DNA of 62,273 nucleotides, from the NCBI RefSeq assembly GCF_013204855.1, contig NZ_JABMKZ010000044.1:1-62273 (forward strand), given 5' to 3'. Every line of letters begins with the position of its first letter. The stretch's first letter is position 1. This DNA is from Paenibacillus alba (GTDB taxonomy: Bacteria > Bacillota > Bacilli > Paenibacillales > NBRC-103111). Both the position numbers and the translations under genes were made by a program. This document shows positions 17,589 through 26,075 of the stretch, piece by piece. The notes beneath the pieces are model-generated. The model was not told where the DNA came from. It worked only from the letters and a program-made list of their open reading frames with translations, and made no database searches.

Positions 17589-19322
17589 ATGATGGCTAAA
17601 CAGAGGTCCACTATTTCAAAGAAAAGGATTTCAGCATTGTCTTTGAGAAGCAAAATCGTAGGATCCTTCGTTATTGTATCCTTACTCGTTGCGGTGACCA
17701 GCGGGATGTCATATGTCTATTTAAATAAAGTAGACAGCTCTTACTCTAAGCTGCTTCGTGATAATGTCTCCATTTTGCGTCATGTTTCGGAGATCAAGGA
17801 GAAAACGCAAATGCAGAACAGTATGCTGTTAGGCTATGTGCTTGATCCAACTCCGGATAAAGAGAAGCTTCTGACGGATATGAACGCAAGGCTTGCTTCG
17901 ATTATCGCTCAGATGGGGGAGCTTGCCCACGATGAGGACGAGCAGGGCGCCATCCAGTCCATGATCGATTCGAATATGACCTTTGCTCGTCTGGTGAAGA
18001 AAGTCACGGAATACGCGAACAAAGGGAACGCGGCTTTAGCCAAGGCCGAAGCTGCTCAGTGGGCGATCCCAACCACGGAGACATTGACACAGGCGGCAGC
18101 GAAAATAGAAGAGCTGGAAAAAAGCATCGAGGATGAAGCAACTGTGCGCAATCATGATGTGGTTGAATCCACCGTCCGAACGCTTATTTGGGTTAGTTTG
18201 ATCGCATTTCTGTTTGCTTTGGCCATGGGCTTGCTGCTTTCGCGGATGATCGTTACGCCGATGCGTGCCATGGTGCGGGCAGCGGAACGAATAGCTGCTT
18301 GTGATTTGACGGTCGGTGACATTCACGTGAAGAATCAGGATGAATTAAGAGATTTGGCTACTGCTTTTAACCAAATGAAAGTGAATTTACATAGCTTAAT
18401 TAGTCAAGTAGGAGGCAGTGCCCAGCAGGTGGCTGCCGCTTCGGAAGCACTGAGCAGTAACTCCGAGCAAGTCAGCAGATCCTCAGAGCGGATCACGAAT
18501 ACAGTTCAGCATATCTCGATGGGGACGGATGAACAGGTAATAAGTATACATCGAGGTGTTGCGATCATGGAGGAAATGTCAGCTGCGGTTATTCAAATTG
18601 CGAGAGTAACGCAATCCGCCAATGAGCAGTCCTCACTCGCACTTCAAGAGGCGGGCGAAGGGAATGCGGCTGTGGAAACAGCGATTGCTCAGATGAATGC
18701 GATACATCAGAAGATGAGGGAGCTGGCGGACTCGGTGCAGCGGCTAGGCGAACGTTCGGAACAAATCGTTCAGGCCAACGACTTGATTGCGAACATCGCG
18801 CGACAAACGAATATGCTCGCTCTGAATGCTTCGATAGAAGCGGCTCGTGCAGGGGCCGCTGGCAAAGGTTTTGCGGTTGTGGCCGACGAGGTACGCAAGC
18901 TCTCCATGCAGACAGGAGCTGCGGCGGAAGAAGTGGCTTATCTGGTGACCAGCATTCAGGAGGAAACCAGGGAAGTCGTTAGTTCTACCGAAGCGGGCAG
19001 CCGAGAGGTAGAGACCGGTCTTGACGTTGTTGGTGTTGCGCGCGACACCTTCGCGCGGATTCGGGAAGCGATGGACGAGGTCGCCAGACAGATTTCCGAA
19101 GTCGCCGGCAGCTCGGCGTCCATTTCAGACAAAACCCGAGCTGCGGTAGACGTCATTCAAGCGATTGATCAAGTCGCAGGACAAACCGCTTCAGGAGCGC
19201 GAGACGTTTCATCCAATATCGAAGGTCAGTACGCGAGTATGGAGGAAATCGTTTCTTCCGCCACCGTGCTGAACGGCATGGCGACGGATTTGCAGACGCT
19301 TATTGGCCGATTCCGTGTGTGA
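17589..19322 (+). CDS. Methyl-accepting chemotaxis protein
   Basis: A 577-aa receptor. The first membrane segment at about residues 20-42 and a second near 195-215 flank an all-helical (four-helix-bundle-like) ligand domain. HAMP follows (PMRAMVRAAERIAAC), then a long signalling coiled coil with the conserved hairpin tip ARQTNMLALNASIEAARAG. It sends sugar or other cues to CheA/CheW. The ATG at 17589 is 8 nt after GAGGGG; the ATG at 17592 is nearly equivalent. A cre-like box overlaps the leader. Its place right after mglC suggests, but does not prove, a role in galactose-type taxis. Confidence 0.92.
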   Translation: MMAKQRSTISKKRISALSLRSKIVGSFVIVSLLVAVTSGMSYVYLNKVDSSYSKLLRDNVSILRHVSEIKEKTQMQNSMLLGYVLDPTPDKEKLLTDMNARLASIIAQMGELAHDEDEQGAIQSMIDSNMTFARLVKKVTEYANKGNAALAKAEAAQWAIPTTETLTQAAAKIEELEKSIEDEATVRNHDVVESTVRTLIWVSLIAFLFALAMGLLLSRMIVTPMRAMVRAAERIAACDLTVGDIHVKNQDELRDLATAFNQMKVNLHSLISQVGGSAQQVAAASEALSSNSEQVSRSSERITNTVQHISMGTDEQVISIHRGVAIMEEMSAAVIQIARVTQSANEQSSLALQEAGEGNAAVETAIAQMNAIHQKMRELADSVQRLGERSEQIVQANDLIANIARQTNMLALNASIEAARAGAAGKGFAVVADEVRKLSMQTGAAAEEVAYLVTSIQEETREVVSSTEAGSREVETGLDVVGVARDTFARIREAMDEVARQISEVAGSSASISDKTRAAVDVIQAIDQVAGQTASGARDVSSNIEGQYASMEEIVSSATVLNGMATDLQTLIGRFRV

Positions 19323-19358
19323 TTGGTATGATCGGTGAAATTCACGAGAATAAAGTTG

Positions 19359-19388
19359 AACCGTGGGTGGTGTGCCTGCGGTTTTTTT
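19359..19388 (+). terminator. Terminator after the chemoreceptor gene
   Basis: AACCG (19359-19363) pairs with CGGTT (19379-19383), with further weak pairing inside, followed by seven T. It lies 37 nt past the stop. Confidence 0.65.
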
Positions 19389-19450
19389 CGTTCAGTTAAG
19401 GCTGCGACTTGGCTGAGCAAGTGAAGTGCGAACCGTTAGCAGGTTGGTCG

Positions 19451-19800
19451 GAGCAGCTGAGAGGCTGAAAAACAGCCTTAAGGTGAGGGTGCGGCGGGGA
19501 AAATGTGTTGAAAGGCCGAAAAATGAGCTTAAAGTGGGAGAGTAGTTGGAAGTTTGTCTCGTGGAGCAGCTGAGAGGCTGAAAAACAGCCTTAAGGTGAG
19601 GGTGCGGCGGGGAAAATGTGTTGAAAGGCCGGAAAATGAGCTTAAAGTGGGAGAGTAGATGGAAGTGTGTCTCGTTGAGCTGCTGAGAGGCTGAAAAACA
19701 GCCTTAAGGTGAGGGTGCGGCGGGGAAAATGTGTTGAAAGGCCGGAAAATGAGCTTAAAGTGGGAGAGTAGAGTGAATGTGGTTCGTTGAGTAGCAGAGT
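19451..19800. repeat. Three tandem 113-bp units plus a partial fourth
   Basis: Units start at about 19451, 19564 and 19677 (GAGCWGCTGAGAGGCTG), with a truncated fourth at about 19789. Units differ from each other at only a few bases. Each unit contains a perfect hairpin AGGCTG-AAAAA-CAGCCT and is itself made of two diverged half-units of about 56 bp (the half beginning TGAGAGGCTGAAAAA aligns with TGAAAGGCCGGAAAA at about two thirds identity). No coding frame is convincing. The array lies between convergent genes. Confidence 0.85.
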
Positions 19801-19850
19801 GTGTTCCAGATAGGGTCGTATGCTTGTGAGTGCCACAAGTAGAGAGAAGA

Positions 19851-20029
19851 GGGAACTATAGTGCGCTATATGCCGCAATAATGCCTGTTTCTATGCTCAA
19901 TGGGAACTAGGATACGCTATTTCAGTGGTTTGCTCGATTTGAAGCATGGATTTGAATAGATAGCGTATCGTAGTTCCTCTTGTGGTGGTTTTAGACGGGT
20001 TTTGTTACAAATAAGGGACTGTAGTTCCC
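19851..20029. repeat. Nested inverted quartet of a 19-bp interspersed repeat
   Basis: Four copies of the motif GGGAACTANNATACGCTAT are present: forward at 19851-19870 and 19902-19920, reverse at 19960-19977 and 20011-20029. The inner pair differ at one base over 18, and the outer pair match at about 15 of 19. The pairs can form two nested stems, 2 with 3 inside 1 with 4. I see no gene here. Confidence 0.75.
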
Positions 20030-20120
20030 TGTTAGCAGTGGGTTGTTGAGATTGTCTCCAAAAAAGGACCGCTCCGGCAGCATTTAATTAGCCTTGAACG
20101 AGCACGCATACACAATAAAC

Positions 20121-20156
20121 GGAAAGAACCTGAAGCAGCCACCTCAGGTTCTTTCC
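20121..20156 (-). terminator. Terminator of the D-amino-acid operon
   Basis: A perfect 13-bp stem GGAAAGAACCTGA/TCAGGTTCTTTCC (20121-20133 with 20144-20156). On the minus strand it begins 33 nt after the RidA stop and has a modest tail GTTTATTG. Confidence 0.75.
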
Positions 20157-20188
20157 AATTGCCAGTTTCCTAGTTTCCAGGTAGTTTC

Positions 20189-20653
20189 CTAGTCTCTCAC
20201 TTCAACGATAAGCTCAATTTCAACCGGCGTATGGAACGGAAGATCGCTCGTTCCGATCGCTGAACGCGCATGCTTGCCTTGTTCACCGAAGATATCGACT
20301 AACAAATTGGACGCACCGTTGATGACATACGGTTGGTCGCCAAAGCCAGGAGCGCTGTTGACGAAGCCCAGCATTTTGACAATTTTAACAACGCGATCCA
20401 AATCGCCCAAGTAGCCTTTCATGACAGCGAGGCAGTTGATGATCGTTTGGCGGGCTGCTTCTTGTCCTTGCTCGATGGTAACTTCGCGGCCTAGTTTGCC
20501 TTCATACATAAGCTCGCCATTGATGCGGCAGTCTTGTCCGGACAAATAAATGAGATTTCCTGTTTGATTGCAAGGAATATACGTGAAACGCGGCTCTGGG
20601 GATGGGGGAAGCGTGATACCTAGCTCTTGTAAACGTTGTTCGATTTGGGACAT
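20189..20653 (-). CDS. RidA/YjgF family enamine/imine deaminase
   Basis: A 154-aa RidA-like protein, somewhat longer at the N-terminus than the 125-130-aa archetype. The C-terminal motif ARSAIGTSDLPFHTPVEIE carries the conserved Arg that binds the substrate carboxylate. RidA hydrolyses reactive 2-aminoacrylate and related enamines released by PLP dehydratases. It is the last gene of an operon whose second enzyme has D-serine-dehydratase features, so detoxifying or completing that reaction is a sound inference. The ATG at 20653 follows GGAGGTCAAC. Confidence 0.9.
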   Translation of the reverse strand: MSQIEQRLQELGITLPPSPEPRFTYIPCNQTGNLIYLSGQDCRINGELMYEGKLGREVTIEQGQEAARQTIINCLAVMKGYLGDLDRVVKIVKMLGFVNSAPGFGDQPYVINGASNLLVDIFGEQGKHARSAIGTSDLPFHTPVEIELIVEVRD

Positions 20654-20703
20654 GATGTTGACCTCCGAATGGGTTGATAGATTTTGGGTTTGCGAAAAGT
20701 TAA

Positions 20704-22308
20704 CTAGTGTCGGCAGCAGTGCTGCGCTCGAATGAAGATCCCTTCGCGCGCATGGGTATGCTCACCGTGGGATAAGGTGATTTTTCCATTTACAACGACG
20801 TGCGGGATGCCGTCCGGGTACAGCCTAGGCTCCTCGAACGTGGCGTGATCCTGAATGGTATCAGGGTTAAAGACGGTTACATCGGCGATGTAGCCAGGAA
20901 CGATAAGACCACGCATGCCCAGCTTAAAGCGCTGAACAGGGAAGGAAGTGACTTTGCGAACCGCTTGCTCCAAAGTTAGAACGCGATGCTCGCGGACAAA
21001 CTTGGCGAATACACGAGGGAATGTCCCGTATAGCCGTGGATGAGGCTTGCCTGTATCGCAAGTCAGACTATCTGAAGCGATGAGTGATTTGTCGTAAGCG
21101 ACTACTTGCTTCACATCATCGTCGGACATATGGAAGTAGACAATGGAGATGCGTCCTTCTTCTTCCAGCAGCAAATCCATCATGCAATCGGCAGGATGCT
21201 GCCCGCGAAGTTCACTGATTTCGGCGATATGCTTGCCTTCGAGATGACGATTTGTCTCGGTGTGCATCGCAGACAGGAATACACTTTGCCAGCCAGTCGA
21301 GCAGACGAGATTGTCCCAAGTAAGCTGTTCGTGGCTTAATTCTTCACGAATGCGGGCTCGCATAGCGGGAACGCGCAGGACCTCGAGCACCTTCTCGATC
21401 CCGCCTTCCAGTACCCACGGAGGCAGGATGGTCGTCAGGCTTGTTGACCCTGCGTTGTAGGGATACACGTCGCAGGTCACATCCATGCCGCGGGCTCGGG
21501 CATCTTCAATCAGCTCCAAGGCATCGACAATTTGTCCCCAGTTGCGCTTGCCGGCAGCTTTGAGATGGCTGATATGGAGGGAAACGCCAGCTCTCTCAGC
21601 AATCCAAATCACTTCCTGAACGGAAGGCAGCAGATTGTTGCCTTCTCCGCGAATATGCGTGGAGAAAAGACCGTTGTAGGCAGGAAGCACGGAGCACAAC
21701 TCAGCAATTTCTTCTTTGCTCGTGTAGCTGCCAGGGGCATAAAGCAGACCGATGGACAAGCCGATCGCTCCGGCTTTCAAGCCCTCTTCAAGGATTTGCT
21801 TCATCATCGCAATTTCCTGCGAAGTTGCGGGCCGATTGGCAAAGCCCATTACGGCGATGCGCAGAGCGCCATGGGCTACATAGGTCGCCATATGCTCGGA
21901 AGGGCGGGAGCCTGCCACAGCGTCGATATACTGTGCGACAGTTTCCCAAGGCCAAGCCCATTTGGTTTGGCCAAGTACAGGCTGGACATAGCTTTGCAGC
22001 AGTTCCGCTTGGGTGGGAACGAAAGGCGCTGGCGCCAAGCCGCAATTGCCGACAACCTCTGTCGTGACCCCTTGGCGCATCTTGATTTCACTGTGCGGAT
22101 AATCGAAGATCATCAAATCGGAGTGACAGTGCCCATCAATAAAGCCGGGCGCAATGACTTGCTGCTGCACATCAATGACATGCGCAGCTTCCTCATGAAT
22201 CTGGCCAACAGCCACAATTTTATTGCCTTGGATGGCGACATCGCCGGCAAACCATGGATTGCCGGTACCATCGACAATCCGTCCATTTTTCAAGATAAGA
22301 TCCAACAT
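20704..22308 (-). CDS. N-acyl-D-amino-acid deacylase (D-aminoacylase)
   Basis: A 534-aa amidohydrolase that removes N-acyl groups from D-amino acids. Metal ligands and active-site motifs known from D-aminoacylase are visible: DGHCHSD near residue 58, the Cys in EVVGNCG near 88, THIRGEGN, SLHISHLKAAG and the catalytic Asp in IASDSLT. The C-terminal beta-strand DVTVFNPDTIQDHATF is typical of the family. The ATG at 22308 has GGAGGTGTC upstream. Neighbours act on free D-amino acids, giving a coherent route. Confidence 0.93.
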   Translation of the reverse strand: MLDLILKNGRIVDGTGNPWFAGDVAIQGNKIVAVGQIHEEAAHVIDVQQQVIAPGFIDGHCHSDLMIFDYPHSEIKMRQGVTTEVVGNCGLAPAPFVPTQAELLQSYVQPVLGQTKWAWPWETVAQYIDAVAGSRPSEHMATYVAHGALRIAVMGFANRPATSQEIAMMKQILEEGLKAGAIGLSIGLLYAPGSYTSKEEIAELCSVLPAYNGLFSTHIRGEGNNLLPSVQEVIWIAERAGVSLHISHLKAAGKRNWGQIVDALELIEDARARGMDVTCDVYPYNAGSTSLTTILPPWVLEGGIEKVLEVLRVPAMRARIREELSHEQLTWDNLVCSTGWQSVFLSAMHTETNRHLEGKHIAEISELRGQHPADCMMDLLLEEEGRISIVYFHMSDDDVKQVVAYDKSLIASDSLTCDTGKPHPRLYGTFPRVFAKFVREHRVLTLEQAVRKVTSFPVQRFKLGMRGLIVPGYIADVTVFNPDTIQDHATFEEPRLYPDGIPHVVVNGKITLSHGEHTHAREGIFIRAQHCCRH

Positions 22309-22330
22309 CCTGACGACACCTCCTGATTGA

Positions 22331-23464
22331 TTACTCTAGCATTCCGCGAGCAAGCACTGGCACACGTTCATAGGTATGACCGCGTTGTATAACAACTTGA
22401 TTGTGCAGGTTAACGGTGCTGCAAATATGATTAGGGATGATGCGCAGCTTATCGCCGACTTGCAAGATAGCTGTTTGCGCCAGCGGTCCCAGTTCAATCA
22501 TGCCGTGTTCTTCCGATAACCGAACGAGATACGCATCTTCAAGGTTCATGATATGGCCAAAGCCGCGAAGCTGAAGGGGGTCTGTACCTGGCTGCACATC
22601 GGTAGCGAATGTTTTGCTGCCGCCGTCGACGATGATAAGATCAGCGGAAGGGCGGCTGACGATCGTGACGAGCACACTGCCTGCGCAATCCTCGATGTCG
22701 CAAATACCTAGACGTGCCTGCATCCGATCGTGGAACACATAGGTGCCCGGACGAACCTCTGTCACGCCTTCAACGGCAGCTGCGGAGATGGCTGTCGGTG
22801 TAGAACCGACGCTAACATCAACGATGGCGATGCCCTCGGCACGAAGACGCTCGGCCAGCTGCACCATCAGCGTGCCTTCTTCTTGACCGGCCGCCGCTAC
22901 GTCAAGCGTAGCCTTGCCAGCATGGAACGAGCCGCGGAACGTGTAGATCCCGGTTAGCCGCAAGTGCGGCATACGGGCGATTTGCGCCGCAAGTGCAGAA
23001 GCCTGCTCATAGGGCACACCGGTTCTGCGAAAGCCGGTGTCGATTTCTAAACGAACTTGCAGCGAGTGTCCGTGCTCAGCTGCGATCTGCTCCAGCTGCT
23101 GTGCGCCAGCCAAGCTGTCGACGCCGACAATCAGCTCGATTTGCTCGCTTAGGCGGACCGCTCTTTCAATTTTGCTAGGTGTCACGATGGGGTAGGCGAC
23201 GAAAATATTGGTAATGCCACCAGCTGCCATAACCTCAGCTTCGGAAATTTTGGCAACCGTGATGCCGACAGCGCCTGCTTCTATTTGTTGACGTGCAATT
23301 GCTGGCATCTTATGGGTTTTGGCATGCGGACGTAGTTTCACGTGATGCTGCTTAATGGCATCAGCCATCACTTGGATGTTGCGATCGACAAGCGCGGAAT
23401 CAATGATTACGCACGGTGTTTCCAAGGTTTCCAGTGTTTCGTTGGCTTTTAAGGTTTCTGTCAT
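22331..23464 (-). CDS. PLP enzyme of the D-serine dehydratase / D-threonine aldolase fold
   Basis: A 377-aa alanine-racemase-fold enzyme. RPHAKTHK carries the PLP Lys (about residue 49). Near the C-terminus PNHICSTVN has a His-x-Cys pair (about 346 and 348), as in the zinc site of eukaryotic-type D-serine dehydratase (DSD1), whereas D-threonine aldolases have His-x-Asp. I therefore favour D-serine dehydratase activity, giving pyruvate and ammonia via 2-aminoacrylate, consistent with RidA two genes downstream. The ATG at 23464 overlaps the regulator stop by 1 nt; GTG at 23467 is an alternative. Substrate is inferred, not shown. Confidence 0.88.
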   Translation of the reverse strand: MTETLKANETLETLETPCVIIDSALVDRNIQVMADAIKQHHVKLRPHAKTHKMPAIARQQIEAGAVGITVAKISEAEVMAAGGITNIFVAYPIVTPSKIERAVRLSEQIELIVGVDSLAGAQQLEQIAAEHGHSLQVRLEIDTGFRRTGVPYEQASALAAQIARMPHLRLTGIYTFRGSFHAGKATLDVAAAGQEEGTLMVQLAERLRAEGIAIVDVSVGSTPTAISAAAVEGVTEVRPGTYVFHDRMQARLGICDIEDCAGSVLVTIVSRPSADLIIVDGGSKTFATDVQPGTDPLQLRGFGHIMNLEDAYLVRLSEEHGMIELGPLAQTAILQVGDKLRIIPNHICSTVNLHNQVVIQRGHTYERVPVLARGMLE

Positions 23465-24120
23465 CACGCTTCACTCTCTTTCGCGGCGCTTTTGCCTTCT
23501 TCTAAATGGCTATAAAGGGTATACTTTGAAATATTCAGATAGGCGCAAATTTTCTCTCCGCCTTTTTTGATCAGAAATGCGCCTTTGGCATCCAGCAGCT
23601 GAATCATGCGCATCTTGTCTTCTTTGGTCATCACGGCTACAGGCTTGCCGACTTGCTCTTGAGCTTCTTGAATAAGGGCATCCAGCAAATCGCTGACGCT
23701 CGTGACGAAGGATTCCTTTACTTCCGTTTGCTGCCCTGGATTAATGAGCGTTTGCAAAGTTCTGTCTGCAATCATAAGCTCGGTAATATCAAAGTTAATG
23801 CATAGCGAACCGATGATGTGTCCTGCTTTATTTTTCATATACATCGAGCTTGAACGCAGGATGCGTCCGTCCTTCGTCTGTGTTAAATAGTTGTATTTGT
23901 TGCCATTCACGTGATTGCCTCGCAGCAGCTCAAGTCCCAGGTTCGTACCGGGGTCTCCGACCTTGCGTCCCGTAATATGGCCGTTCGCAATGGCGACGAT
24001 GGAACTTTCGTAAGATCCGGTCAAATCATGGAGCACGACTTCACAGTTGTCTCCGAATTGAGCGGCAAGCCCTGTCACCAAATCGGTTAAAAAGCCAAAT
24101 TCATCTTGAATGGATTCCAC
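23464..24120 (-). CDS. DauR/YheO-like PAS and HTH transcriptional regulator
   Basis: A 218-aa regulator with an N-terminal YheO-type PAS-like domain (LHDLTGSYESSIVAIANGHITGR, DGRILRSSSMYMKN) and a C-terminal HTH_22-type domain (KGGEKICAYLNISKYTLYSHLEE). The closest well-known member, DauR, represses D-arginine catabolism, which fits the downstream D-amino-acid genes. It is the first gene of the operon, and a ribosome site (AAGGGGG) precedes the start. Inverted repeats in the divergent promoter region are candidate operators. Confidence 0.9.
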   Translation of the reverse strand: MESIQDEFGFLTDLVTGLAAQFGDNCEVVLHDLTGSYESSIVAIANGHITGRKVGDPGTNLGLELLRGNHVNGNKYNYLTQTKDGRILRSSSMYMKNKAGHIIGSLCINFDITELMIADRTLQTLINPGQQTEVKESFVTSVSDLLDALIQEAQEQVGKPVAVMTKEDKMRMIQLLDAKGAFLIKKGGEKICAYLNISKYTLYSHLEEGKSAAKESEA

Positions 24121-24179
24121 CCGTTATCCCCCTTTAAAGGTCATTCTGAGCAAAATAGTAACACAAACGCGACGAATGT

Positions 24180-24224
24180 CAAACAAAAAGTTTGTTGAAC
24201 TAAAAAAAAGTATGATTTTTAGTT
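24180..24224. promoter_or_regulatory. Paired inverted repeats in a divergent promoter region
   Basis: Two adjacent palindromes: CAAAC-5-GTTTG (24180-24194) and a perfect 9-bp AACTAAAAA/TTTTTAGTT (24198-24206 with 24216-24224). They lie between the DauR-like regulator and the divergent kinase gene and are plausible operators. Confidence 0.45.
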
Positions 24225-24278
24225 TGGGCTCTGGTACTATGTAAAAAAGATGTTGGAATTGTAAAGGAGAGATCCCCC

Positions 24279-26075
24279 GTGAAACGCTGGTTTGCCAAAT
24301 CACTGAAACGTAAGCTGTCTTTGCTCATTTTATTCGCAGTGGTGCTCCCGCTGCTTTCTATGGGGATTGTTTCTTATCAAATCGCAACATCCGTGACCGA
24401 GGATAAAGCGAAGCAAGCAGGGATGAACACTTTAAAGCAGATGACGGACAAGCTTGATTTTGTCATTCAGGACGTTGAAAATATGTCGATTTTTCTGATT
24501 GGGCAAAGAGACATTCAAGCCTATTTGAATAGTAAAGAAGGCGATGTCAACAGTTACTCACAAATCGTCGGCACGCTTTGGAATCTGTCGTATTCCAAGA
24601 AGTACATTTTGAATATTACGATTACGCCAAGCAACAGCAATCCTGTTCTTTTTACAACAACCATTACGAATTCCGGCTTACAGCCGCTTTTGCAGCAATA
24701 TGAATCCGTATACAATTCAGCAACGAAGTGGTGGTCGCCGCTTTATGAGATTCAGACGTCGGACGGTCCCAAGAAAGTTATTTCCCTTGTTAGGCCGATT
24801 CGTGATGTCAGCACATTTAAGACATTGGGCACTTTAACCGTTTCGCTGGATCAGGCAGAAATTGAGCGTTATTTGACGGATGCCGGCTGGGAAAGCAGTG
24901 GCTTTGTGCTTTTGCTGGATCAGTATAACCGGATCATTGCCGGTGGCGATCCCAGTTGGCTGGCGCGAACCTTTGCCGAGATTTTTCCGAATTTGGGAAA
25001 ACTGGAGCGTACAAGCGGTGTGCTGAATGTGGAGAACATGGAGCAGCCGCATACGGTTTTGTACAATCAGATTCCTCGATTAGGCTGGACGTTGATTGGT
25101 TTCATTCCTACTGAAATTTACCAGAAACAGAATGGGTATGTGTTGACAGTAACGGCCGTTACGATTGTTGTCGCGCTGCTTTTGGCCATGGGGCTGGTTC
25201 TGTATTTCTTGCAATGGGTGACCAAGCCTTTGACCAAATTGACCAAATATCTGAAGGATTTGAACCCGGAAGAGACGATTCCCACCTATGAGGTGAAAAG
25301 TGTCGACGAAGTCGGGCTGCTCGTTCACAGCTACAACAAGCTCAGTGAGCGGATCAGCAGGCTGAAGGATCAGGTGCAGCTGAACGAAGCGATGAAAAAA
25401 GAGGCGGATATATTGGCGCTGCAGGCTCAGATTAATCCCCACTTTCTCTATAACACGCTTTCCTCGATCCATTGGATTGCCTTGATGAACAAGGATCGTC
25501 AGATCGCGGATATGGTAGGAGCGTTAAGTGATTTCTTGCGGTTTAGTTTAAATAAAGGGGAAGAGTTTTGCTCGGTTCAGCAGGAAATTTCGCATGCTCA
25601 AAACTATGCGTATATTCAGGCGATCCGCTTTCCCGATCAATTTGAAATTGAATTTTTTATGGATCCGAAGATGGTTCAAACCTCGATGTTAAAGCTGCTG
25701 CTTCAGCCTTTGATCGAAAATAGTCTGATCCACGGTATTCAGAAGAAGAAAGCCAAGGGTCATATCTATGTGCATGGCGAGCTGCGCGATAACCAAATGA
25801 AATTCGTTGTGGAAGATACGGGAATCGGCATGGAAGAAGCGAAGCTCCGCGACATTCAGGGACAAGTTATGCAGGCGAATCATCAACTGGGTGTACGCAA
25901 TGAAACGGTCAAAGATTTGAAGACCGTCGTTACAAGCTATGGGCTCATCAATGTTCACCGAAGATTATTATTGCATTATGGTGCAGGCTCGGGGTTAGTG
26001 GTTGAGAGTACGCTGGGCGTCGGGACGAGAATTTCATTTTCAATTCCGCTGGAGAAGGGAGAGATAGGGCAATGA
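24279..26075 (+). CDS. YesM-type sensor histidine kinase
   Basis: A 598-aa kinase with membrane segments at about residues 14-35 and 290-312 around an extracellular sensor. HAMP is followed by AQINPHFLYNTLSSI, which has the phospho-His, and by a HATPase_c domain (LIENSLIHG, EDTGIGM). The start is a GTG at 24279 (codons GTG AAA CGC) after AAAGGAGAG. Its stop overlaps the next gene by 4 nt (ATGA), so it is coupled to its regulator. It serves the importer at 27.8-31 kb by position. Confidence 0.93.
   Translation: MKRWFAKSLKRKLSLLILFAVVLPLLSMGIVSYQIATSVTEDKAKQAGMNTLKQMTDKLDFVIQDVENMSIFLIGQRDIQAYLNSKEGDVNSYSQIVGTLWNLSYSKKYILNITITPSNSNPVLFTTTITNSGLQPLLQQYESVYNSATKWWSPLYEIQTSDGPKKVISLVRPIRDVSTFKTLGTLTVSLDQAEIERYLTDAGWESSGFVLLLDQYNRIIAGGDPSWLARTFAEIFPNLGKLERTSGVLNVENMEQPHTVLYNQIPRLGWTLIGFIPTEIYQKQNGYVLTVTAVTIVVALLLAMGLVLYFLQWVTKPLTKLTKYLKDLNPEETIPTYEVKSVDEVGLLVHSYNKLSERISRLKDQVQLNEAMKKEADILALQAQINPHFLYNTLSSIHWIALMNKDRQIADMVGALSDFLRFSLNKGEEFCSVQQEISHAQNYAYIQAIRFPDQFEIEFFMDPKMVQTSMLKLLLQPLIENSLIHGIQKKKAKGHIYVHGELRDNQMKFVVEDTGIGMEEAKLRDIQGQVMQANHQLGVRNETVKDLKTVVTSYGLINVHRRLLLHYGAGSGLVVESTLGVGTRISFSIPLEKGEIGQ

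Noticed and set aside
24120..24279. Riboswitch or T-box in the divergent gap
   Set aside because: Only palindromes were found; no conserved riboswitch core could be read, and the leader is short.
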